64,000 bases of DNA from Polynucleobacter sp. UK-Gri1-W3 (GTDB lineage: Bacteria > Pseudomonadota > Gammaproteobacteria > Burkholderiales > Burkholderiaceae): positions 1 through 64,000 of the forward strand of contig NZ_JACVQA010000008.1 of NCBI RefSeq assembly GCF_018881595.1. The letters are read 5' to 3'. The notes beneath the pieces were generated by a model. That model saw nothing but the letters and a program-made list of their open reading frames with translations, had not been told where the DNA came from and did no database searches. The number at the start of each line of letters is the position of its first letter. Positions within the stretch are counted from its first letter, which is position 1. Shown here piece after piece: positions 51,579-59,962 of the stretch. A program made the translations under genes and the position numbers.

Positions 51579-51914
51579 TTATTGTTTCTTGCCAATTTGA
51601 TTGGCGATGGTTTCGAGTTGCTCGTCTGTATAGCCTTTGGCTAATTGGGGCATGATGGTGCCTTCGCGTGCACCAGATTTGAATGCCTTCAGTTGAGCTA
51701 GCATTTGTTCGCTAGTGAGGTTGTTGATTAGAGGCATTCCGCCATCAACCACACCTTTTCCATCTGTTCCATGGCAATTGGCGCAGGTAGCTGCAAGACT
51801 GCGTTTGTATAAATTGCTTGCATCTGCATTTTGGGCAAGAGCGCTTCCGCTCCAATGACTTATGCCAATATAAATTGACAATAAGACTGCGGTTTTTACA
51901 AACTTTGCTCGCAT
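51579..51914 (-). CDS. fccA: Class I cytochrome c (sulfide dehydrogenase partner)
   Basis: A 111-residue periplasmic cytochrome. A signal peptide (about 1-28, ending ALAQ) is followed by haem motif CANCHG (Cys44, Cys47, His48) and an axial Met in GTIMPQLAKGYTDEQL. One haem, of the short FccA/SoxE type. It ends 11 bp before fccB, and together they form a flavocytochrome c. Confidence 0.88.
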   Translation of the reverse strand: MRAKFVKTAVLLSIYIGISHWSGSALAQNADASNLYKRSLAATCANCHGTDGKGVVDGGMPLINNLTSEQMLAQLKAFKSGAREGTIMPQLAKGYTDEQLETIANQIGKKQ

Positions 51915-52095
51915 AACATCTGTCTCCGTTCGGAATATTTCTGGGTATTAAATTACACATTGCTTTGCTAGCATCTTAATCAAGAAGGCCTTGAAATAGG
52001 GTATTGATTTCAGATACATTTTTTATAAGCTCATTCGAAAATCCGCTTATCGCCATTTTTATTCTAGTTTCCGGTAAGCCCTATAAACTATAGGT

Positions 52096-53817
52096 ATGCG
52101 AGGTACATTTTCTTATCGTTCAGCCATATTCATACTCCTTTTAGGTGTTTTTGCCTATCTTTATGGTTTGGATAGCCGTTTCGCCCCTAAAAACGGTGAC
52201 GAGTATCCCTATATGCACATTGTGCGGATGACGGCAGATTCAGGTCACTGGTTGCCACTCCAGTCAGAAATGGATGGCATCAAGAATACAAAGCCCCCAC
52301 TCATTTTTTGGCAGGGAATTGCGAGTACCCACTGGGCAAGTAAATGGACTTTAAGCAATTTACGTTGGCCTAGTGTTTTGTATACCGGCCTCACAGCATT
52401 TTTCTTATTTTTAGCGGTTCGACGATTTAGTGGCAAAACACTAACCGGAATATTGGCAGCAGTGGTCTGGCTCTCCTTTTTTTCGACCTACCGCTATGGA
52501 CGGCCATTTTTAGCTGACCCTCCAGAAGTATTTTGGATATCGCTGCCATTTTTAGCAATCTTGTATTGGGGCAAGAGCGCATTCGAATCTAAATTCTTTT
52601 TTCCGCTGATTGCAGGAATATGTTTCGGTCTCGCCTTATTTGCAAAATCTTTTGCTTATATCGTTCCTGCCACATTTGCTATGGGGCTCTATTACTGGCG
52701 CTGGCGGCAGTGGAGCATGCCACAGGCCATCATTCGAGATCTTTATAAGTTAATCATCATTGCTGTAATTGCCTTGGGCGTATTTGCCTTGTGGTTTGCC
52801 TTGGACCCCAATCCAGAGGCCGTTTGGAAAGAATTTGTAGTGGGTGAAAATGCCGGTAAGTTTGCCGCGCGTCAATCCAATTATGTGATGGATCTGCTGC
52901 GGGGTGGCGACAGTATTTGGCTCTTGATGGTCACTACGATAGCTAATGCAGGTTTATTTAGTTTTGTATTGATTTCTAGTTTGATGCAGTGCTGGCGTGC
53001 TCGTCGATTCCTCACTTTGGAGGAAGCATTACTTCTGTTGTTGATTACAGCATTCTTTATTGTGTTCAGTTTGCCTAGCCAAAGATCAGGTCGATATCTG
53101 TTGCCCGTGATGCCAGCATTTGCAGCGCTGATTGCCCTGTATTGGGAGAGATTACCTTTATGGGGCTTTCGCATTGCATTGCTTTTGCAATTGCTGTTGC
53201 TATCACTATTGTCTTGGATTGGTATCAATCTGCAACTGTCGCAATTCATGGGTACCACAGGCACATGGGCCTATTCCTATTGTCATTGGGCTCTGATGGC
53301 AGCGGGATTGCTAGTTGTCTTGTTTGGTTTGTTTAAGCGAAACCTCACAAAAACATTTTCATTAGCCGCATGTTTTCTCGTGTACTGCGCTTTAACGAGC
53401 AGCCTTGCTCCATTAGAAGGCCGTTTAGGGCGCTACTCTGCAGAAACGGTTGCCCAGTTACAAGATAAGGATGTTTGGATTCCTTGCGACTATCGTGCCA
53501 AAGATGAGGAATATCGGTTATTGATGCCAGGTGCAAAACTGCATGGATATTTAGCTAAGGAAGCTGGCGATGTTACAGTCCTGACATCAGCCTATCCTTT
53601 GGTAGCTGTGCATACGCCTCTGGGTGTTCAACCAATACTCTGTGAATCTTGTCAGATTGTTGGGCAAAGAATGGAAATGAGGGCGCGCCACTCTAGTGAG
53701 GAGATTAAAGAGATGTTACTGGGGCAGATCGGCAAGCATTTATTTGTAAATGAGTATTTAGTTGCTACGCCAGCCTCTAGCCCAGATGCATCAAACCTTA
53801 AGGATGTTTGTAGATGA
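52096..53817 (+). CDS. GT39/ArnT-like membrane glycosyltransferase
   Basis: A 573-residue inner-membrane protein with about 11-12 helices. The first periplasmic loop has SRFAPKNGDEYPYMHIVRM with the Asp-Glu pair seen in GT39/ArnT-type (GT-C) enzymes that use polyprenyl-linked sugars. A soluble C-terminal stretch follows the last helix. It could modify lipid A, glycans or protein; the acceptor is unknown. It overlaps the next gene by 4 bases in a three-gene operon. Confidence 0.85.
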   Translation: MRGTFSYRSAIFILLLGVFAYLYGLDSRFAPKNGDEYPYMHIVRMTADSGHWLPLQSEMDGIKNTKPPLIFWQGIASTHWASKWTLSNLRWPSVLYTGLTAFFLFLAVRRFSGKTLTGILAAVVWLSFFSTYRYGRPFLADPPEVFWISLPFLAILYWGKSAFESKFFFPLIAGICFGLALFAKSFAYIVPATFAMGLYYWRWRQWSMPQAIIRDLYKLIIIAVIALGVFALWFALDPNPEAVWKEFVVGENAGKFAARQSNYVMDLLRGGDSIWLLMVTTIANAGLFSFVLISSLMQCWRARRFLTLEEALLLLLITAFFIVFSLPSQRSGRYLLPVMPAFAALIALYWERLPLWGFRIALLLQLLLLSLLSWIGINLQLSQFMGTTGTWAYSYCHWALMAAGLLVVLFGLFKRNLTKTFSLAACFLVYCALTSSLAPLEGRLGRYSAETVAQLQDKDVWIPCDYRAKDEEYRLLMPGAKLHGYLAKEAGDVTVLTSAYPLVAVHTPLGVQPILCESCQIVGQRMEMRARHSSEEIKEMLLGQIGKHLFVNEYLVATPASSPDASNLKDVCR

Positions 53818-55061
53818 GTCGTGTCATTGCCCTTTGTTTTTTATTGCTTACTGCAGTGATTGGTTTTCTGCATATCGATAGTCGTCCAGCTTGGGCGCCA
53901 TTTGCTATTTCAGCTATTCAGGTCGATGAAGTGGTGGAGGAGTCTGCCGCAACCAAGACCAAAAGCCCAATAAAAGAGAGCATTCCTGTGCCGCAATCGA
54001 ATTGGTTGCCAGATACAGGCGCTGCCTCTGTTCATGCAGCATCCTTGATTGCGCTCAAGGATGGTGCGGTGAGGGCATTTTGGTTTGCCGGCAGCCGTGA
54101 AGGTGCTGCAGATGTATCGATCTATAGCTCTGTATATGACGCCAAATCTGCTAACTGGAGTGCGCCTACTGTTGTAATTGATCGCATTAGTGCACAGAAG
54201 GGTCTTGCGCGCTATATCGCTAAGTTGGGTAATCCTGTACCAGCAAGGTTATCTGATGGAAGGCTGCAATTGTTCTTTGTGACAGTATCCATTGGGGGCT
54301 GGGCTGGAAGTTCAATCTCTGCGATGACATCTGATGATGAAGGTTTGACCTGGAGTAATCCGCAGCGCCTGATCACCTCTCCATTATTGAACTTAAGTAC
54401 CCTTGTCAAATCACCTAGCGTCATGTTTGCTGATGGACTCTTGGGAGTGCCCGCCTATCATGAGTGGATAGGGCGCTTCGGAGAGTTCCTAAGGCTAGAT
54501 GCTGGACAAGTAATCGATAAACGTCGAATGAGTTCTGGCCGCAGTGCAATTCAGCCGCTCGTTTTTGTGAATGACCCACAGGATGCCAGCGCCTATTTTC
54601 GCCAGGCGCGTAGTACAGGTTTACCAAAGCAAATACCAGCAAGTCACACGCAAAATGCAGGGCAAAGTTGGCAGCCGTCAGAAGATTTGGCAATAGCCAA
54701 TCCTAATTCTGCAATAGCAGGTTTAGCCCTGAAAAATGGCACACGTATTTTGGCTTTAAATAATATTGAAAACGGTCGCTATCGTTTGGTTTTATTGATG
54801 AGCGATCCCAAAGCCGGGCAGTGGCAAACCATTGATGTCTTAGAGGATGACGAAGCCTTGCCTGAAGCTCAGCGTAGAGAATTCTCATACCCATACTTAA
54901 TAACAGTTGATGGTGATGATGCGCATTTGGTATATACCTGGGACCGTAAAAAGATTCGCCACCGTTATTTTTCTGGCGCTTGGTTAAAGCACGCTTTTGA
55001 CAAGATGGAAAAACAAACGAAAACATCACAAGCAGATGCTCCACGTCAGGAGGCGCAATAA
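53814..55061 (+). CDS. BNR/Asp-box sialidase-like exported protein
   Basis: A 415-residue protein with an N-terminal signal or anchor helix (about 3-22). Asp boxes TSDDEGLTWSNPQ and HTQNAGQSWQPSED place it in the sialidase-like beta-propeller superfamily. The end DDAHLVYTWDRKKIRHRYF is typical of exo-alpha-sialidase-type annotations. The true substrate is unknown; many members do not cleave sialic acid. It lies between a GT39 enzyme and a small membrane protein, so glycan handling is likely. Confidence 0.8.
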   Translation: MSRVIALCFLLLTAVIGFLHIDSRPAWAPFAISAIQVDEVVEESAATKTKSPIKESIPVPQSNWLPDTGAASVHAASLIALKDGAVRAFWFAGSREGAADVSIYSSVYDAKSANWSAPTVVIDRISAQKGLARYIAKLGNPVPARLSDGRLQLFFVTVSIGGWAGSSISAMTSDDEGLTWSNPQRLITSPLLNLSTLVKSPSVMFADGLLGVPAYHEWIGRFGEFLRLDAGQVIDKRRMSSGRSAIQPLVFVNDPQDASAYFRQARSTGLPKQIPASHTQNAGQSWQPSEDLAIANPNSAIAGLALKNGTRILALNNIENGRYRLVLLMSDPKAGQWQTIDVLEDDEALPEAQRREFSYPYLITVDGDDAHLVYTWDRKKIRHRYFSGAWLKHAFDKMEKQTKTSQADAPRQEAQ

Positions 55062-55675
55062 TGAATTCTCTAATGCAGGCCTTAGTCTTAATTGAGTTAT
55101 CTATCACGTGTGCGATGCTATGTATTTGGGTTTTGCAGAAGTTTTCTCCAAATACCATTCCACTTCTCGTTAAAGTATTCCTTGTGATCTTGATTGGTAA
55201 TATTTTCTTTTGGCCTTTGGGCATGAATTTACCTTTGGTTACCTATGTTCGTGGTGTAACTGGCGATCTCAGCATTGTCCTGACACTATTGCTATGGAGT
55301 TCATTGCTGCCTTCCAATAAACCTGCACCGATTGCTTTTAAGTTTGCAGTTGCCATCATCTCTTTATGTTTCTATCCATTTGCCTTGGGCGTGGGGATGG
55401 TTGACCCTTATTCATGGGGATATGGATCGCTTGCATTACTAGTGGCCGTACTATTTTTCGCTTTGGTCTGCGGAGTGGCCAATTGGGGTAAGGGCGTTTG
55501 GATTATTGCGATCGCAATCCTTGCTTGGGCAGCGCATTGGCATGAATCAGCGAACCTTTGGGATTACCTACTTGATCCATTCTTGGCAATCTGGGCTTTG
55601 ATTGCCCTTATTGGGATGCTTTATAGGAAACGTCGCGACAAGGCACGCTCTGGATATTTATTTAGACCAGGTTAA
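55061..55675 (+). CDS. Six-helix membrane protein of the GT39 operon
   Basis: A 204-residue membrane protein with about six hydrophobic helices and no recognised motif. It follows the sialidase-like gene with a one-base overlap and ends near a terminator at 55682. Its place suggests a partner of the glycosyltransferase, perhaps in assembling or moving a glycan. Confidence 0.6.
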   Translation: MNSLMQALVLIELSITCAMLCIWVLQKFSPNTIPLLVKVFLVILIGNIFFWPLGMNLPLVTYVRGVTGDLSIVLTLLLWSSLLPSNKPAPIAFKFAVAIISLCFYPFALGVGMVDPYSWGYGSLALLVAVLFFALVCGVANWGKGVWIIAIAILAWAAHWHESANLWDYLLDPFLAIWALIALIGMLYRKRRDKARSGYLFRPG

Positions 55676-55681
55676 AGAAAT

Positions 55682-55716
55682 AAAAAAAGCCAGTATCTTG
55701 AACTGGCCTTTTTATT
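55682..55716. terminator. Bidirectional terminator after the GT39 operon
   Basis: GCCAGT (about 55689-55694) pairs with ACTGGC (about 55702-55707), with A residues before and T residues after. It separates the GT39 operon from the converging organic-acid operon. Confidence 0.8.
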
Positions 55717-55730
55717 GATGTAATCAATGC

Positions 55731-56720
55731 TTAGTCTGCAATATTAGATTTACGAATGATTGGACCCCATTTATTGATCTCGGCTTCGAGGTGTGCTTTT
55801 AGACCCTTAGGCGTCATCTTCTCGGGAGAGACGATGTCAATATTGGCATCTTCCAAGCGTTTTTTGACATCGGGAGTGTTGAGTGCCTTTATTAGTGCGG
55901 CGTTCAACTTATCCAGAATTGGCTTTGGAACACCTTTTGGTGTGTACATGCCATGCCAGACTTTAACTTCAAATCCTTTGAGACCCTGTTCATCCAAAGT
56001 GGGTACGTTAGGTATAGCAGGCAAACGTTTTAAGGTAGTTGTGCCGAAAGCTTTGACGCGCCCATCTTTGATGTAAGGAATGGTTTGAGTAGTTTGATCG
56101 CAAAGCAAGTCAACCTGACCGCCCAATAAGTCAGTCAGAGCAGGCCCAGTTCCTTTATAAGGGATGTTCGTTAGCTTGACACCCATGCGACTCTGAAACA
56201 AAAGTCCGCAAAGTTGTGAAACCGCGCCAGGGCCTGCATTAGCCATAGTGACTTTTGAGCCATTGGCTTTGATATAGGCTTCAAGTTCTTTAAAGTTGTT
56301 AGCAGGCAAATCTTTTTTACCTAAGAGCACCATTGGAACGTCTGCCACCTGACCAATGTATTCAAAGTTTTGCAAAGGATCGTATGGGAGTTTGTCATAG
56401 AGAGCGTTAGCAGTAGCCATACCCATATGATGCAAATAGATTGTGTAGCCATCGGGTGCGGCACGCGCAACTTTAGTTGTAGCAATGGTGCCACCAGCCC
56501 CGTTGACGTTTTCAACTATGACGGTCTGTCCAAGGGCTTGGCCCATTGGGACTGCAATTAAACGCGCAACAGTGTCAGTTGGGCCGCCTGCTGCGAAAGG
56601 AATCACCATGGTGATTGACTTGGTTGGCCAATCTTTTTGAGCGAGAGCGCTAGTACTCAGAAATGCACCAGCCGTTAAAGCGGCGGCAATTCCTGAGGAT
56701 ATAAATTTTTTCATTTGCAT
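55731..56720 (-). CDS. Bug-family tripartite tricarboxylate receptor (second)
   Basis: A 329-residue periplasmic binding protein. Signal peptide about 3-25 (ALA-QKDWP), then WPTKSITMVIPFAAGGPTDTVARL and the ligand region TNIPYKGTGPALTDLLGGQVDLLCDQ. I chose ATG 56720 (MQMKKF), with GGAGA nine bases upstream; a longer frame from 56768 is unlikely. No TctAB permease nearby. Likely ligand: a di- or tricarboxylate feeding the CitE/PrpD/MaoC enzymes upstream in the same operon. Confidence 0.9.
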   Translation of the reverse strand: MQMKKFISSGIAAALTAGAFLSTSALAQKDWPTKSITMVIPFAAGGPTDTVARLIAVPMGQALGQTVIVENVNGAGGTIATTKVARAAPDGYTIYLHHMGMATANALYDKLPYDPLQNFEYIGQVADVPMVLLGKKDLPANNFKELEAYIKANGSKVTMANAGPGAVSQLCGLLFQSRMGVKLTNIPYKGTGPALTDLLGGQVDLLCDQTTQTIPYIKDGRVKAFGTTTLKRLPAIPNVPTLDEQGLKGFEVKVWHGMYTPKGVPKPILDKLNAALIKALNTPDVKKRLEDANIDIVSPEKMTPKGLKAHLEAEINKWGPIIRKSNIAD

Positions 56721-56790
56721 TTTGGTCTCCAACTTGTTTTTATGTAGACCATTTTTGCCAGTTTTCAAAACTTTTTTGTCTTGAATTGCC

Positions 56791-57636
56791 CTAGTGTTTA
56801 CCAGTAATTGCGAGAGTCCTCTGGGCTAATAGGACAACTGGTCGATCGATCATGCGGCCATCTAATTTCACGGCACCTCCCTTAGATGCTTTATCCGCCT
56901 CGATAACGCGTTGAGCCCAAGCCAGCTCCTCTGCTGTTGGGGTAAACGCTTTGATGACGACACCTACTTGCTTTGGGTGAATGCAGAGTTTTCCGCCGAA
57001 ACCCATGCGCTTTGCGCGCTCGGCATCATCAGTAATGCGCTCAACGTCATCAGTGGAAGGTGTAACCCCATCAATAGGAGGGGCAATCTGCGCAAGCCGA
57101 GAAGCTAAAACAATTTGAAAGCGCGCGGTTTGTAGTTCTGTTTCTTGGCGGTCACAGACCATTCCCAGGTCTGCTTGCAAATCCAAGTTACCCAAAGCAA
57201 GTCGAATGACTTGATTAGAGTTTGCAATACCTTTTAATTGATCCAAGCCAATAGCAGTTTCAATCATAGGAATGATTGCGGTATTAGGTAGTATGAGGGC
57301 GGCACCATTAATCTGGTCGAGCGATTCGCTCTTGGGGATTAATAGACAGGCAATATTAAGTTCCTGAGCCAAAATTAAATCGGCTGAGTAAAACTTGCTG
57401 CCGGGTGAGTTTGTACGAATCACCAAACGTTTCTTTTGCTCTGCACTAAAGCTTGACCATGCAGCACGAATAGCATCACGTGCAGCGGCTTTATCTTCTT
57501 CTGGGACCGCATCCTCTAAATCTAAGACGACCCCACTAGCGCCACTGTCGAGGGCTTTCATAAACCGTTCCGGACGAGTGCCGGGAACAAATAAAAAGTT
57601 GGTACTAAAGCCTAATGGCGTTTCAAGTGGGTTCAT
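56791..57636 (-). CDS. CitE-like HpcH/HpaI-family CoA-ester lyase
   Basis: A 281-residue TIM-barrel enzyme. TNFLFVPGTRPERFMKALDSGASGVVLDLEDAVPEEDK is the CitE family start, followed by VIRTNSPGSKFY and GGKLCIHPKQV. Members cleave (S)-malyl-, citramalyl- or similar CoA esters, or act as their thioesterases. It is in an operon with MmgE/PrpD and a MaoC-like hydratase, which suggests a citramalate/mesaconate-like route. Confidence 0.85.
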   Translation of the reverse strand: MNPLETPLGFSTNFLFVPGTRPERFMKALDSGASGVVLDLEDAVPEEDKAAARDAIRAAWSSFSAEQKKRLVIRTNSPGSKFYSADLILAQELNIACLLIPKSESLDQINGAALILPNTAIIPMIETAIGLDQLKGIANSNQVIRLALGNLDLQADLGMVCDRQETELQTARFQIVLASRLAQIAPPIDGVTPSTDDVERITDDAERAKRMGFGGKLCIHPKQVGVVIKAFTPTAEELAWAQRVIEADKASKGGAVKLDGRMIDRPVVLLAQRTLAITGKH

Positions 57637-57661
57637 AAATAGGTTTGTACTGAGTTTGCAC

Positions 57662-59038
57662 TTAGTTCGATGGTAGAAGAGAGCCTATCTTGGCTTGTTT
57701 GCGGATATTCCACAAGAGATCAATTGCCTTACTCATCTCTGCAGGGCTAGCTCCTCCGCTAAAGGCGGCTAGGCGCATGGCTTTATCGGTAATTTCTGCA
57801 CGAGAGAGAGTATTGCCTGGGTCGCCCTTAGGCTCGTCTACTCGTCCCTCTAAAACTTGCCCATTAGTTAAGTGAACTTTGACTTTGCCAATCCAGCGCT
57901 GTGGATAGGCGCCATCCACTTCAGGATCTAGTGTCATGGAAACGCGCTCTCGGAAAGTGCAGATCTCATCATCATGAAAGTGCTCTTCAAATTCTTGTAA
58001 GCCCGCAAATTGGTAGTGCGCAACCAAAGCCAGAACCGTGCCCATGGAGAACTTGGATTGATGAACGGTAGCAGGGTCTGTAACTGGACCCAAGACATCA
58101 ATAGCACCCTGGTGCACCAAGGTTTCCACTTTAGCAATATCACTGGGTACAAGTTTGTTCGAAAGCATCACTTGCAGCAAAGCATCTGCAGCAGGGTGAG
58201 TATGGCGGCATGAGGCGTAATACTTAAAGCTTGTTTCCGCCAAAGCCCAACGACTTCCTAAGCGATCAACTAATTTACTTGGATCGCTATCGCTTGACAT
58301 GCCAGCGGCTAAGCCTTGCTTGCCTTCTAAAATATGCTGCGCACCTGTAAAGCCAGCCTGTGCAATATAGGCAGACATTAATCCAGTGGAAGCTGCATGC
58401 GCTGTATGGAGCTGCTTAGAGTCTGCAGCATCGCGCAGAAATTCCCAAAGGCCTGCTGATTGTGTACCCGCAGAACCAAAGGCGTTGAGCATTTGTTCGG
58501 GAGAAAGCTTTAGAAGCCTTCCAACCGCAGCAGCGGCTGCTAAGTTGCCAGCAGTACCGGTTGTATGAAAGACTTTGTAATGAGAGCGACCTAAGAATTC
58601 ACCTACCCGAATACCTACTTCGTAGCCCGCTACTGCGGCAACCAATACATCTTCGCCTGAGGCGCCAATAGCTTGAGCGCAAGCTAATACTGGTGGAAAT
58701 ACTACAGTTGCCGGATGAAAAACTGATCCATTGTGAACATCATCTTGCTCTGCAACATGTGATGCTGCAGCATTTGCCATTGCTGCCAAAAAGGGGCTCG
58801 AGGTTTTACGAGTAACCAGCACCTCTGAAGGACCGGCATGTGCGTCACCAAAGCCACCCATATTTTGTGCAAACTGAGTAATGAGCTCCACTGGGCGGGA
58901 GCCCTTACCTGCAATAGCTGAGCCAAACCAGTCGACTAATAAGTCTTCAGCGCGGTTCATTACATCTGCAGGTATATCAGCAGCCTGTAAATTGGCTGCA
59001 AAAGTAGCTAGCTCACGAGAAAGATGTTGAGTAGTCAT
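57662..59038 (-). CDS. MmgE/PrpD-family dehydratase
   Basis: A 458-residue protein of the MmgE/PrpD family (2-methylcitrate dehydratase, aconitate decarboxylase and related enzymes). Core features are DLLVDWFGSAIAGKGSRPVEL, MANAAASHVAEQDDVHNGSVFHPATVVFPPVLACAQ and YASCRHTHPAADA. The function is set by active-site details not readable here. In context it would isomerise or dehydrate a branched hydroxy acid. Confidence 0.85.
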   Translation of the reverse strand: MTTQHLSRELATFAANLQAADIPADVMNRAEDLLVDWFGSAIAGKGSRPVELITQFAQNMGGFGDAHAGPSEVLVTRKTSSPFLAAMANAAASHVAEQDDVHNGSVFHPATVVFPPVLACAQAIGASGEDVLVAAVAGYEVGIRVGEFLGRSHYKVFHTTGTAGNLAAAAAVGRLLKLSPEQMLNAFGSAGTQSAGLWEFLRDAADSKQLHTAHAASTGLMSAYIAQAGFTGAQHILEGKQGLAAGMSSDSDPSKLVDRLGSRWALAETSFKYYASCRHTHPAADALLQVMLSNKLVPSDIAKVETLVHQGAIDVLGPVTDPATVHQSKFSMGTVLALVAHYQFAGLQEFEEHFHDDEICTFRERVSMTLDPEVDGAYPQRWIGKVKVHLTNGQVLEGRVDEPKGDPGNTLSRAEITDKAMRLAAFSGGASPAEMSKAIDLLWNIRKQAKIGSLLPSN

Positions 59039-59055
59039 AAATTAAAAGTGTCTCA

Positions 59056-59940
59056 TTAAGTTAAGACAGCGGTGGCTTGCATAGTCAGCCAGCCTTCGTG
59101 ATCTTGTGCCCAAATAGAAATTGTTTTTCCTGTTGGATCTTTTTCTAAATCTGGCTTAGCATTTACTTTGAAGATGTTGATGTCAAAAGTGGGGCGAATG
59201 GCGCGGAACTCAAAGCTCTTAAGCTTGCACCCAGGAATGCTTTGACGTACTAAATCAACTAGTAGAGTTGCAATCAAAGGACCATGCACAATTAAACCGG
59301 GGTAGCCTTCAACCTCGGTGACGTATTTGCGGTCGTAATGAATGCGATGGCCATTAAAAGTCACTGCTGAATAGCGAAATAGCAGTACATCATCAGGCGT
59401 GATGGTTTTGCTCCATTTGGCATCAGCGGGTGCAGGGGTAGGGGCAACTGGCTTGTCATCTGGCCCAGGTGCATCGCGATAGACAATGTCATGCTCCTCA
59501 ATAATCGCAAGACCATCTTGATTGGAAATCTTGTGATTCACCAATACGAAAATTAGATCACCAGTGCGACCCGCTTTGTGGGTAACCGACTCAATCGTAG
59601 AAATACGCTCAATCTCATCACCAACAGCAAGAGGCTTTAACCATTCAATACGACTACCTGCCCACATACGACGTGGCAATGGTACCGGTGGAAGAAAACC
59701 GCCGCGCTTGGGGTGACCGTCGGGCCCGATTTCTGATTGGCGAGCATGAGGTAAGAAATACAACCAGTGCCACAGTTCAGGTAAAAAAGTGCCTTTACTC
59801 GGCGTAGCATCATCACGATCTAATGTTGCCGATAGTGCGCGTACGGGGGCTGCTGTGACGGTGTCTTGATGGGACTCGGTTTTACCAAGCCATTCTTGCA
59901 GGTGGGTAATGGTTTGAGGTTCGATTCGCATGAGTTCCAT
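59056..59940 (-). CDS. MaoC-like hydratase (3-methylfumaryl/mesaconyl-CoA type)
   Basis: A 294-residue double-hotdog protein of the HTD2/mesaconyl-C4-CoA-hydratase kind. The hydratase 2 motif YSAVTFNGHRIHYDRKYV (Asp/Asn and His) is present, with VEGYPGLIVHGPLIATLLVDL after it. The N-terminal half has FLPELWHWLYFLP. It hydrates an enoyl-CoA, consistent with the CitE-like lyase downstream. First gene in the operon 59940 to 55731. Confidence 0.85.
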   Translation of the reverse strand: MELMRIEPQTITHLQEWLGKTESHQDTVTAAPVRALSATLDRDDATPSKGTFLPELWHWLYFLPHARQSEIGPDGHPKRGGFLPPVPLPRRMWAGSRIEWLKPLAVGDEIERISTIESVTHKAGRTGDLIFVLVNHKISNQDGLAIIEEHDIVYRDAPGPDDKPVAPTPAPADAKWSKTITPDDVLLFRYSAVTFNGHRIHYDRKYVTEVEGYPGLIVHGPLIATLLVDLVRQSIPGCKLKSFEFRAIRPTFDINIFKVNAKPDLEKDPTGKTISIWAQDHEGWLTMQATAVLT

Positions 59941-59962
59941 TATGCCAATCTTGTAGAAAACC

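Noticed and set aside
59905..59925. GGTTCGATTC, resembling a tRNA T-loop
   Set aside because: It lies in the start of the MaoC-like gene and no acceptor or anticodon stem can be formed around it.
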